Of a stretch of 64,000 nt of DNA, positions 41,751 to 50,342 are shown piece by piece. A program made the translations under genes and the position numbers. Numbering within the stretch: position 1 is the stretch's first letter; each line of letters begins with the position of its first letter. The stretch is taken from positions 54,556 to 118,555 of the forward strand of contig CAMBFZ010000011.1 of NCBI GenBank assembly GCA_945866125.1. The letters are read 5' to 3'. The DNA is from Bordetella parapertussis. GTDB taxonomy: Bacteria; Pseudomonadota; Gammaproteobacteria; Burkholderiales; Burkholderiaceae_D. The notes beneath the pieces were generated by a model. That model was not told where the DNA came from, ran no database searches, and saw only the letters and a list, made by a program, of their open reading frames with translations.

Positions 41751-42533
41751 TTATCTCCAGGTCTTTTTCTTTTTCCAGCGCCGCTCGCCCCGCGCACTGG
41801 CCTCTTTCATGCCGAGATAAAATTCTTTGATGTCTTCTTTTTCGCGTAATCGCGCACAGGTATCTTCCATCACGATTCTGCCGTTCTCCAACACATAGCC
41901 GTAGTCGGCCGCGTTCAAGGCCATGTTGGCATTTTGCTCCACCAGCAAAATGGTCGTGCCGCGTTCGCGGTTGATGCGCACCACAATCTCGAAAATTTCT
42001 TTGGTCAGTCGCGGCGACAAGCCCAGACTCGGCTCATCCAACAACATCAACTCTGGTGCCGACATCAGCGCACGCGCAATGGCCAGCATCTGTTGTTGTC
42101 CACCCGAGAGCAGCCCAGCATCCTGATGACTGCGCTCTTTGAGCACCGGAAAATACGCAAAGACCATCTCAAGGTCACGCGCAAATCCATCCCGGTCACG
42201 CCGTGTGTAGCCCCCCATCTGCAAATTGTCGAGCACCGACAGCAAAGGAAAAACTTCACGCCCTTCCGGCACCTGCACCAGACCACGCCGCACAATCTGC
42301 GCCGGATCCTGTGCAGTAATGTCTTCACCTTTAAACATCACCGACCCTTTACGCGGATCGATGATGCCTGAAATCGTTTTCAGAATCGTTGACTTGCCTG
42401 CCCCATTAGACCCAAGCACCGTCGCAATCTGACCGCGCATGACATCAAGACTGACCCCGCGTATGGCCTTGATCGGGCCGTACGCGCTTTCCACATTGGT
42501 GAGCGATAGCAATGCATTGGACGCAGCATTCAT
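41751..42533 (-). CDS. livF: Liv-type ABC transporter ATPase (LivF)
   Basis: 260 residues. Walker A is LGSNGAGKST, the ABC signature LSGGQQQML and Walker B LMLLDEPSLGL, as in LivF ATPases. The C-terminus is extended by about 20 basic residues (RGERRWKKKKTWR) past the normal end. It overlaps LivG by four bases (ATGA) and lies three bases before the acyl-CoA synthetase. It would form the ATPase pair with LivG on the inner face of the membrane. Confidence 0.93.
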   Translation of the reverse strand: MNAASNALLSLTNVESAYGPIKAIRGVSLDVMRGQIATVLGSNGAGKSTILKTISGIIDPRKGSVMFKGEDITAQDPAQIVRRGLVQVPEGREVFPLLSVLDNLQMGGYTRRDRDGFARDLEMVFAYFPVLKERSHQDAGLLSGGQQQMLAIARALMSAPELMLLDEPSLGLSPRLTKEIFEIVVRINRERGTTILLVEQNANMALNAADYGYVLENGRIVMEDTCARLREKEDIKEFYLGMKEASARGERRWKKKKTWR

Positions 42534-43345
42534 GGCTGCTCCCGGCGCAAGCTGCTGACATCATCGACCGAGCCCAGATATGCTTCAATCACAGCCGGAT
42601 CACTCTGCACTTGCTGTGGCGTACCGGTGGCCAGCACCTCGCCCTGATTCATCGCCAGCACCCGGTCTGACACCTTCGACACCAGCGTCATATCATGTTC
42701 AACCATCAGCACTGTCACACCTAATTCCGCTGTGATGTCACCGATCCAAAACACCATGTCATCGGTTTCTTCCCCATTGAGCCCCGACGAGGGTTCGTCG
42801 AGCAGCAGCAACTGCGGCGCGGTACACAGCGCACGCGCCATCTCGACTACCTTGCGCACGCCGTAGGGCAGGTTACCGATGCGGGCATCGCGGTGGTGCT
42901 GCAAATCGAGCAGCTCAATGATCTCCTCGACCTTGCGACGCGCGGCGATTTCGGCGTCTCTTGCGCGCGACGTAAAAAGCAGATCACGCCAGAAGCCGGT
43001 CTGGCGATGCGTGTGACGTCCGATGAGCAAGTTTTGCAAGACCGTGGCCTGCTCGAACAATTCTATATTTTGGAAGGTACGCGCGATGCCCAAGGCGGCA
43101 ATCCGATGCGGTGCCTGCGCAGTCAGGTTCACCACGCCGTGTGTCGTGTGATACGCCATGCTGCCTGCGGTGGCGGCATAAATGCGGCTGATCAAATTGA
43201 ACACCGTTGTTTTGCCCGCGCCATTGGGCCCGATCAAGGTAAATACCTCACCGCGCCGCACGTCAAAGCTGACATCATTGACGGCTTTGACGCCGCCAAA
43301 TTGCATCGAAAGATGACTAACCGAAAGCAGGGGCTCGTTCATCAT
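42530..43345 (-). CDS. livG: Liv-type ABC transporter ATPase (LivG)
   Basis: 271 residues. Walker A IGPNGAGKTTVF, the LivG-type signature LPYGVRKVVEMARAL in place of LSGGQ, Walker B LLLLDEPSSGL, and the histidine loop VEHDM. It is longer than LivF through the insertion TSRARDAEIAARRKVEE. It overlaps the next gene by four bases and follows LivM after 10. Confidence 0.93.
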   Translation of the reverse strand: MMNEPLLSVSHLSMQFGGVKAVNDVSFDVRRGEVFTLIGPNGAGKTTVFNLISRIYAATAGSMAYHTTHGVVNLTAQAPHRIAALGIARTFQNIELFEQATVLQNLLIGRHTHRQTGFWRDLLFTSRARDAEIAARRKVEEIIELLDLQHHRDARIGNLPYGVRKVVEMARALCTAPQLLLLDEPSSGLNGEETDDMVFWIGDITAELGVTVLMVEHDMTLVSKVSDRVLAMNQGEVLATGTPQQVQSDPAVIEAYLGSVDDVSSLRREQP

Positions 43346-43355
43346 TACACGCGCC

Positions 43356-44432
43356 TCACTTTAATCTATCCGACTTCAGGAACGCCTTTTGGCGTCGGAA
43401 CATATCCTGCCGGTAAAACGGGAAAATCTCCAGCCAGGTGCGTATCTTGATCCAGCGTCCATAAATACCGAGCGGCTCAAAAAGTACAAATAAAATTAAG
43501 ATCAAACCATACACAACGCTTTGCAAGCCGGGGGCCTCGCCAATCATCGCCGGTAAAAAATCCTTACCGATCGCAATCAACTGCGGCATCACGATTAAAA
43601 AAATCGCCCCCAAAAAAGCGCCATGGATCGAACCTAAGCCACCGATCACCACCAGCATCAACAGCTCGATTGATTGCAGCAGACTAAACTGATCCGGCGA
43701 AATAAATTGCAGCTTATGCGCATACAGCGCACCCCCTAGGCCCGCCAGCGCGGCCGAAATAGCAAACGATAACGTTTTGGTGCGCGCCACATGAATACCC
43801 ATACTCTGCGCCGATATTTCTGAATCGCGCACGGCCACAAAAGCGCGCCCGGTGGGGGCGCGCAGCAAATTGAGCACACCGAGCGTGGCTAGTACCGTCA
43901 CCGTCAGACACAAGGCATAAAACAAAATCGGCGTATTAAAATTCACCGCAAACAAAATCGGTGGCTTGACATGCACCCCGGCGTTGCCACCGGTGACAGA
44001 TTCCCAGCGCGCCAAAATTTCTTCGAGAATAAAACCGAAGCTCAGCGTCGAGATCGCCAGATAAATTCCCTTAACCCGTAACGCAGGCAAACCAACCATA
44101 AAACCGACCGCGGCCGTAATGAACATAGCCAACAACATCGCCAGCGGAAACGGCACACCGGCGGCCACAAAAAACACTTGTGCGTAAGCGCCGACGCCCA
44201 TAAAAGCGCCATGACCCATCGAGAACAATCCGGTAAATCCCGACAGCAGCATGAGACCTAGTCCCACGATGGCATAAATCAGCACAAAGGAAAGCTGCTC
44301 GAGCCAATATTGCGGCAGCAAAAAGGGCGCAACAAGCAGCACGACGATCAAGAGCCCATACCAAAACACGTGGCCGCCATGACGCGCCAGCGCAATATCT
44401 TGTTCATAGCGGGTTTTAAAAAGAAAACGCAT
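43356..44432 (-). CDS. livM: Liv-type ABC transporter permease (LivM)
   Basis: 358 residues, inner-membrane permease with about nine hydrophobic segments. It carries GLGLMLLSGFTGLFSMGHGAFMGVGAYAQ in pieces and the EAA-like loop RDSEISAQSMGIHVARTKTLSFAISAALAGLGGALYA near residues 230-270. The C-terminal tail is longer than average (about 30 residues, basic). It lies eight bases after LivH. Confidence 0.92.
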   Translation of the reverse strand: MRFLFKTRYEQDIALARHGGHVFWYGLLIVVLLVAPFLLPQYWLEQLSFVLIYAIVGLGLMLLSGFTGLFSMGHGAFMGVGAYAQVFFVAAGVPFPLAMLLAMFITAAVGFMVGLPALRVKGIYLAISTLSFGFILEEILARWESVTGGNAGVHVKPPILFAVNFNTPILFYALCLTVTVLATLGVLNLLRAPTGRAFVAVRDSEISAQSMGIHVARTKTLSFAISAALAGLGGALYAHKLQFISPDQFSLLQSIELLMLVVIGGLGSIHGAFLGAIFLIVMPQLIAIGKDFLPAMIGEAPGLQSVVYGLILILFVLFEPLGIYGRWIKIRTWLEIFPFYRQDMFRRQKAFLKSDRLK

Positions 44433-44440
44433 CGTGTTGG

Positions 44441-45316
44441 CTAGACTTTCTTACGCAATTTTTCGCCAAACAGGCCATTGGGCCGGACCATCAGCACGAT
44501 GAGCACAACGACATACGCGCACACGTCCTTGACGCCTTCAGGCAAATAAAAACCCGCGAGCGATTCGGTGATCCCGATGACAAGGCCGCCTGCAATGGCA
44601 CCGGGCAAGCTGCCGAAGCCACCAACCACCGCTGCCGGAAATGCCTTTAATCCGATCATGCCCATGTTGGCATGCACAAACGTGATTGGGGCCAGCAGCA
44701 TGCCGGCCACCGCCGCCACCGCCGATGCCAGACCCCATACCAGTCCATTGATACGGCGCACCGGAATGCCCATGTAATAGGCCGCGAGTTGATTTTGTGA
44801 GGCAGCCTGCATCGCAATGCCGATGCGCGTAAAACGAAACAGCGCAAACAACACCGCGCACAGCAACAAGGTGGCCGCGATAATGACGAGGTGCTCAGCA
44901 CTAAAATTTGCCTCGCCAAAGGAAACCAACACGTCTTTGTAGGGCACATCAAGAGGCAGCGTGTCGGAGCCGACACCGGGCACCATGGTAATGATGCCGC
45001 GCGCCAGATACCCGATGCCGATGGTGAGCATAACGACCGTAAAAGCAGGCTCGCCCAAAATAGGGCGTATCGCTACCCGCTCGAGCAGCATGCCAAACAG
45101 GGCCATGAGACCCATCGCGATCGGCAAGGCCAGCCAGAAAGACAGCCCCAGGCCCGACACCAGCGCCAGACCGGCAAAGGCACCCAGCATCATCAAATCG
45201 CCTTGGGCAAAGCTAACGGTTTCGGTGGCTTTGTAGATCAGCACAAACCCCAGCGCGATCAGACCATAGATGCAGCCTTGTGCCACGCCACTCAACAGTA
45301 ATTGCATCAACAGCAC
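44441..45316 (-). CDS. livH: Liv-type ABC transporter permease (LivH)
   Basis: 291 residues with eight membrane segments. It opens QLLLSGVAQGCIYGLIALGFVLIYKATETVSFAQGDLMMLGAF (in pieces) and has the cytoplasmic loop ASQNQLAAYYMGIPVRRINGLVWGLASAVAAVAGML, ending GLFGEKLRKKV. It is the first gene of the operon livH-livM-livG-livF-synthetase-binding protein. An AT-rich stretch upstream (about 45380-45420) may hold the promoter. Confidence 0.93.
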   Translation of the reverse strand: MLLMQLLLSGVAQGCIYGLIALGFVLIYKATETVSFAQGDLMMLGAFAGLALVSGLGLSFWLALPIAMGLMALFGMLLERVAIRPILGEPAFTVVMLTIGIGYLARGIITMVPGVGSDTLPLDVPYKDVLVSFGEANFSAEHLVIIAATLLLCAVLFALFRFTRIGIAMQAASQNQLAAYYMGIPVRRINGLVWGLASAVAAVAGMLLAPITFVHANMGMIGLKAFPAAVVGGFGSLPGAIAGGLVIGITESLAGFYLPEGVKDVCAYVVVLIVLMVRPNGLFGEKLRKKV

Positions 45317-45460
45317 CGCGTCTCCTCCGGCTTGTGCGGGGCTTCGTCGCTTTATAAAATTGTTGTGCGACGACGCTCGTTATTTTTTTAATAATATATT
45401 TATATTTGATTATTTTGCTTGTTGATTGTGGAGCATTTCCTCACTTTGTCCAAATAGGAA

Positions 45461-46711
45461 TTACGCCTTAAACAAGGCCTTGTCATTTTTTACCTGAATC
45501 GACTGCAGATAGGGCATCAGCACCGCTTCACTGACTCCAAACGCCGCGCTGAATTCTTCAAACAACGCCTGCTCCTGCTCGATCACGCTGCCATTGGCTA
45601 ACATCGCATCGTAGAGATTGACCAGTACTGACAGCTTTTGCTCTCTACTCAACAGCGTGTGGCAAAAACCCAAAAATTCGCTCACGTCATGTAACTTGGT
45701 GTAGCGCGTTGCACTCTCGAGCAAAGACCGATCATCTTTTACGGCAGCGACCAAACGGCCGATTTCTTCGGGTTCGATTTTTCCATCGGCATTGATCATG
45801 TAAATCATCGAAGCAGCATAAGCAATGCGCGGGGTGAGCGTCGGCGCCACACCATAATATTCAGTCAGCTTTGCGCCGCAATGAAAACAATGCCGGGCAT
45901 CGGCGCTGTGACCTTCAGTGGTGCAGGTATGACAAGTCCGGGTGGTCGCTTCGCTCAGGGATTTTTTCAACGCATGTTGTGCAATCATTTCAGCCGAAAC
46001 GATACCGGTAGGGACCGCCAGAATCCCCCAGCCAAATAGCATCATAAAAGACGAAATAAACCGACCAACATCAGTCTTGGGCACGATGTCACCAAAGCCC
46101 ACCGTGGTCAGCGTGGAGATGGCCCAGTAAATCGAGGTGGGCACACTGGTGAAACCATTTTCTGGTCCCTCAACGACAAACATGACCGTGCCGAGGATGA
46201 TGACAAGCGTCAAAATGATCGAGAGGAAGACCGATATTTTTCGTCGGCTGTCGGCCACTGCCAGCAACAGCCACTGATACTCCTCGACATAAGCGGAGAG
46301 TTTCAGCACGCGAAAAATACGCAATAGCCGCAATATCCGAACATCCAGCAGCACGTAGGCCTCCGGCACAACGAGAGCAATGAAGCTTGGCAAAATGGAG
46401 ATCAGATCGATCACGCCCATGAAGCTTTTTGCGTAGCGCATCGGGTTGCGGCTGCAGACGAGGCGAGCTAGATATTCGATCGTGAACAGAATCGTGAAAA
46501 ACCATTCTGCAGTATTGAGTTGCATTGCATATTCGCTATGAACCGCTTTAACGCTGTCGAACATAATGACAACCAAACTCGACAAGATTGCCCAGATCAG
46601 CAGTAAATCAAAACGGCGGCCGGCCACGGTGTCGGCCTCAAAAATGATGGTGTACCACTTCAGACGCCAGCCTGATAGCGCGTTGGAATGTTCAAGTGCG
46701 TTGGTTTGCAT
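45461..46711 (-). CDS. Voltage-gated potassium channel with C-terminal zinc ribbon and TerB-like domain
   Basis: 416 residues. Six membrane segments: S1 at about 34-52, S4 as RILRLLRIFRVLKL with arginines at 125, 128, 131 and 134, and the pore filter TVGFGD (203-208) between S5 and S6. The S6 end is followed by a zinc-ribbon with CxxC pairs C260/C263 and C275/C278, then a helical TerB-like domain of about 120 residues (from IAYAASMIYMINADGKIEPEEIG, with the DGKIEPEE loop). The channel part is a normal Kv-type bacterial potassium channel; the cytosolic TerB part is unusual. No tellurite genes are nearby. The gene stands alone, 144 bases before livH. Confidence 0.88.
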   Translation of the reverse strand: MQTNALEHSNALSGWRLKWYTIIFEADTVAGRRFDLLLIWAILSSLVVIMFDSVKAVHSEYAMQLNTAEWFFTILFTIEYLARLVCSRNPMRYAKSFMGVIDLISILPSFIALVVPEAYVLLDVRILRLLRIFRVLKLSAYVEEYQWLLLAVADSRRKISVFLSIILTLVIILGTVMFVVEGPENGFTSVPTSIYWAISTLTTVGFGDIVPKTDVGRFISSFMMLFGWGILAVPTGIVSAEMIAQHALKKSLSEATTRTCHTCTTEGHSADARHCFHCGAKLTEYYGVAPTLTPRIAYAASMIYMINADGKIEPEEIGRLVAAVKDDRSLLESATRYTKLHDVSEFLGFCHTLLSREQKLSVLVNLYDAMLANGSVIEQEQALFEEFSAAFGVSEAVLMPYLQSIQVKNDKALFKA

Positions 46712-46906
46712 GATTTGTTTGTGATGAATTGAGCGTTGTCGTGCCCGGTCGATGTTGTCAATTTTTAAACTACAGGAATGCTTGCTTTTAAAGCGAAACC
46801 GATTGTACAGGCGTGTCCACCGGCATGCCCTCGGAATCGGTTACCCTCTTGCCTTTGCCGCTGGCATGCGCTGTTTTCATTTTGCGTCCTACATTTTTTC
46901 CCGCTG

Positions 46907-47617
46907 ATGACACTATTATTCTGTCGACGAATTGGCTTACCCCTCGGGGCTATGCTGCTGATTTTTTTATCCGCCGTCACGCATGCCCAAAGTATCGGAC
47001 CTGACATTGCCGAACGCACCATTGCTTGCACCGCCTGTCATGGCAAAGAAGGTCGGGCGACCAGCGAAGGATTTTTTCCCCGTATCGCTGGTAAGCCGGC
47101 CGGCTATCTGTATAACCAGCTCCGGCATTTCCGCGATGGCCGTCGCCAAAATCCGGCGATGGCGCATATGGTGACCAATCTGTCCGACGCCTATCTCAAA
47201 GAAATCGCCGACCATTTTGCAGCACTCAATCCGCCTTATCCCCCACCGCAGACCAGCAAGCTCGCACCGGCCACACTCGAACGCGGACGCCAGCTTGTTT
47301 TTTATGGCGATGCAACGCGCGATCTTCCTGCTTGCGTGCGCTGTCACGGCGACACACTGACCGGGGTCCTGCCTGCCATTCCGAGTCTGCTGGGTTTGCC
47401 ACATGATTATCTCAATGCGCAATTCGGGTCTTGGAAAATCGGCCTGCGGCATGCTGCCGCGCCCGACTGTATGGCGCAGATCAGCCAAGCGCTCAGCACC
47501 GACGAAATCGCAGCGATCTCAAGCTGGCTCGCCGCACAGCCCATGCCGCGTAATAAGCGCGCTGCTCCCGCGCTCATCCGCCCACTACCGATTGCCTGCG
47601 GCAGCATGCCGCCATGA
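46907..47617 (+). CDS. Dihaem cytochrome c (c4-like)
   Basis: 236 residues from the chosen start at 46907, which begins a signal peptide (GLPLGAMLLIFLSAVTHA). Haem c sites are CTACH and CVRCH, in two similar domains of about 90 residues as in cytochrome c4: the first has GRATSEGFFPRIAGKPAGYLYNQL in pieces and the second LTGVLPAIPSLLGLPHDYLNAQF. Each domain has a methionine that can be the axial ligand (NPAMAHMV, DCMAQ). It would carry electrons in the periplasm. Its stop overlaps the next cytochrome start (ATGATG). Confidence 0.86.
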   Translation: MTLLFCRRIGLPLGAMLLIFLSAVTHAQSIGPDIAERTIACTACHGKEGRATSEGFFPRIAGKPAGYLYNQLRHFRDGRRQNPAMAHMVTNLSDAYLKEIADHFAALNPPYPPPQTSKLAPATLERGRQLVFYGDATRDLPACVRCHGDTLTGVLPAIPSLLGLPHDYLNAQFGSWKIGLRHAAAPDCMAQISQALSTDEIAAISSWLAAQPMPRNKRAAPALIRPLPIACGSMPP

Positions 47618-48912
47618 TGCTTGCTGCTTCACGCATGAAAAAAATCCTGTTAGGGCTCACTGCGGTTTTGCTGCTTGCGCTGGCAGGAATCATCGTCGCT
47701 GATTGGCAGCGCGACATCGATCACGCGCCCTCGCTCACGCGCGCACCGCACACAGCCGAGCAGCGCAGCCGCGGTGCCTATCTTGCGCGTGCCGGTAACT
47801 GCATGGCCTGCCATACAGCTCGGGGTGGCGAGGACTATGCGGGCGGACGCATCGTGCCAACGCCCTTCGGTGACATCGTCACGACCAACATTACGCCCGA
47901 TCTGCAAACCGGTATCGGTAGCTGGCGTGAAGAAGATTTTTATCGTGCGCTTCATCTTGGCAAATCCCGAGACGGGCACTTTCTTTATCCGGCTTTTCCG
48001 TATCCAAATTTCACCCGAATCACACGGGCTGATGCAGATGACTTGTTCGCTTTTCTTCAGACGATCAAGCCAGTGCGGCAGCCGAATCAGGCATCCTCAC
48101 TCCGATTTCCCTATAACCAGCGCTGGCTGTTGCCGCTATGGCGTGTACTGTATTTCAGCCCGGGAGAGCCCGTCGCTGCATCTACACACAGCACGCAATG
48201 GCGACGGGGCGCGTATCTAGTCGAGGGTCTTGGGCATTGCGCCGCCTGCCACACTGCGCGCGATTTTTTAGGCGGCACCATCAACCACCACCACCTCACT
48301 GGCGGCCTGATCCCCATGCTGAACTGGACCGCGCCGTCATTAGTGGGTACAACAAATATTGATGAAAAACGTCAGCAAGACACCGCGCAATTACTCGCCA
48401 CCGGCGTCTCGACAAGTGCCGCGGTCGCGGGGCCGATGGCAGAGGTCGTCAGTGGCAGCTTGCAGTACCTGACCCGAGCCGACATCGACGCGATGGTGAA
48501 CTATCTGCAATCGCTGACAGCGGATACACCACCTCAGGCGGCGCCAGGCGATCAACTAGACGACTCCGCAAAGGTACTGCTACTGCGCGGCGCGCGCCTC
48601 TACGAAGATCACTGCAGCAGCTGCCATCAGGCAGACGGCAGCGGTGTGGCGGCCGCCTATCCGACCCTTGCTGGCAAAGCATCGCTGACGACAGCGATAC
48701 CGGTCAATGCAATCCGGATGGTGCTCAATGGCGGCTACCCCCCTAGCACCACTGGCAATCCACGTCCGTATGGGATGCCGCCGTTTGCGAGCTCCATGAC
48801 CGATGCGGAAGTGGCCGCGGTGGTGTCGTTCATTCGGCGCAGCTGGGGCAATCAGGGCACGCTAGTGTCCCCGCAAGAAGTGGGGAGGTGGCGCGGGGTG
48901 CAGGTCAATTGA
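47614..48912 (+). CDS. Tri-haem cytochrome c subunit, alcohol dehydrogenase type
   Basis: 432 residues with an N-terminal membrane anchor (KILLGLTAVLLLALAGIIVA) and three haem c sites CMACH, CAACH and CSSCH, the layout of the cytochrome subunit of membrane-bound quinohaemoprotein alcohol or gluconate dehydrogenases. The catalytic subunit of such complexes is not adjacent. The first domain has GRIVPTPFGDIVTTNITPD and FLYPAFPYPNFTRIT, typical of the family. It forms a unit with the dihaem cytochrome. Its partner could be elsewhere in the genome. Confidence 0.88.
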   Translation: MMLAASRMKKILLGLTAVLLLALAGIIVADWQRDIDHAPSLTRAPHTAEQRSRGAYLARAGNCMACHTARGGEDYAGGRIVPTPFGDIVTTNITPDLQTGIGSWREEDFYRALHLGKSRDGHFLYPAFPYPNFTRITRADADDLFAFLQTIKPVRQPNQASSLRFPYNQRWLLPLWRVLYFSPGEPVAASTHSTQWRRGAYLVEGLGHCAACHTARDFLGGTINHHHLTGGLIPMLNWTAPSLVGTTNIDEKRQQDTAQLLATGVSTSAAVAGPMAEVVSGSLQYLTRADIDAMVNYLQSLTADTPPQAAPGDQLDDSAKVLLLRGARLYEDHCSSCHQADGSGVAAAYPTLAGKASLTTAIPVNAIRMVLNGGYPPSTTGNPRPYGMPPFASSMTDAEVAAVVSFIRRSWGNQGTLVSPQEVGRWRGVQVN

Positions 48913-48972
48913 GGCAGGCGGCGATCAGGAATTTTTTTATCAGACCGTTACGACGCTTGAGTGCACACGGTA

Positions 48973-49016
48973 AAAAGACACGGGGTCCCAGCCTACGCCG
49001 GGACCCCGTGTCTTTT
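48973..49016. terminator. Terminator / REP-family hairpin
   Basis: A 17-bp perfect inverted repeat (arms 48973-48989 and 49000-49016) with AAAAGACACGGGGTCCC and its complement, loop of 10 bases. T-tracts on both sides allow termination of the cytochrome unit and of the convergent aminotransferase transcript. The sequence is related to the REP-like element at 54757-54791. Confidence 0.8.
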
Positions 49017-49065
49017 GCATGAGACTTTCTAAGTGCTAAACAACCGACAACACCTTACCCAGGCA

Positions 49066-50268
49066 TCACGCTGAATTTTTCTGCACAAACGCTGCCATCC
49101 GCGCCACACCCGCACGAATCGCTTCGTCCGACGCTGCATAGCTAAAGCGAATATGCTGACCATCGTCGGCCACACGCGGACCAAAGTGGATATCAGCGAG
49201 CACTGCCACCCCTGCTTCATTGAGCAGACGCTTGCGGAATTCTTCCGAATCCGCGCAACCCGTCATCCGGCATGCCTCGGTCACATTTGGCCACGCATAA
49301 AAAGCGCCACCCGGGCTTTTGCAACTCACCCCCGGCACCGCATTCAGCAGGCCCACAATCAGATCGCGCCGCTTGGCAAAAATATCGCGCATGCGGATTG
49401 CGTCATCCTGTGGTCCGTTCAAGGCCTCCACACCCGCCCACTGCGTAATATGCGACGCACAAGATTCCGTGTTCGTGATCCAGGTCGTAAAAAACGGCGC
49501 AAGTTTTTTATTCGCCGCAAAACCTAGCCGCCACCCCGTCATCGCCCAGGTCTTGGAGCAACCGTCAGAGATGATGGTGCGCTCCTGCATACCCGGCAGC
49601 GAGGCGATCGACACAAATTCACCGTCATAAATCAGGCGACCATAAATTTCATCCGCAAAAATCCAAACCTGCGGATGCTGGCGCAAGATGGCCGCAATCG
49701 CTTCCATATCTTTTTTGGGGATGATGCCGCCGGTCGGATTTTGTGGCGAATTCAAAATCAAAAGTTTGGTACGCGGCGTGATTTTTTCCGCCAGTTCCTG
49801 CGGATCGAAACTAAAATTACGCGACTCGCGCAAATAAATCGGTACCCCCACGGCACCGTTGGCCTTGATCTGGGATTCATAAATCGGAAAACCCGGCACC
49901 GGATAAATCACTTCATCACCCGCACCGAAATCCGTCACCGACAAAATGGTGTAGCCAATAAACGGCTTGGCACCTGCGGCCACCACGACATCATCGGCCT
50001 CCACTTTTATGCCACGCGTGCGGGTGAAATCTTCCGCCACCGCCTGACGCAATTCGGGAATTCCGGCTGACGGCGTATAACCATGCTTGCCTTCACGGAT
50101 GGCCTTGACACCAGCATCCTGAATATTCATCGGCGTATGAAAATCGGGCTGGCCGATACAAAACGAAATGATGTCGCGTCCTTCGCGAATGAGCTTGTTC
50201 ACCTCGGCCAATACGATGAAGGCGTTTTCAGTGCCTAGACTTTGCGCACGCTGACTGACTTTATTCAT
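49066..50268 (-). CDS. Class I/II aminotransferase (AspC/AlaA-like)
   Basis: 400 residues, PLP-dependent. The lysine is in SDGCSKTWAMTGWRLGF; other family blocks are GQPDFHTPMNI, GYTPSAGIPELRQAVAED, NSPQNPTGG and FADEIYGRL. It belongs to the aspartate/alanine aminotransferase-like group. The substrate is not predictable. It is the last gene of an esterase-NIPSNAP-UxaA-aminotransferase minus-strand run with gaps of 45 to 75 bases. Confidence 0.92.
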   Translation of the reverse strand: MNKVSQRAQSLGTENAFIVLAEVNKLIREGRDIISFCIGQPDFHTPMNIQDAGVKAIREGKHGYTPSAGIPELRQAVAEDFTRTRGIKVEADDVVVAAGAKPFIGYTILSVTDFGAGDEVIYPVPGFPIYESQIKANGAVGVPIYLRESRNFSFDPQELAEKITPRTKLLILNSPQNPTGGIIPKKDMEAIAAILRQHPQVWIFADEIYGRLIYDGEFVSIASLPGMQERTIISDGCSKTWAMTGWRLGFAANKKLAPFFTTWITNTESCASHITQWAGVEALNGPQDDAIRMRDIFAKRRDLIVGLLNAVPGVSCKSPGGAFYAWPNVTEACRMTGCADSEEFRKRLLNEAGVAVLADIHFGPRVADDGQHIRFSYAASDEAIRAGVARMAAFVQKNSA

Positions 50269-50342
50269 AAAAAATCCAGGTTATAAATTAATAAGTTATT
50301 TGATTCGCCGCACCCGATGCAGCAACGGCCGACATTGTACTG

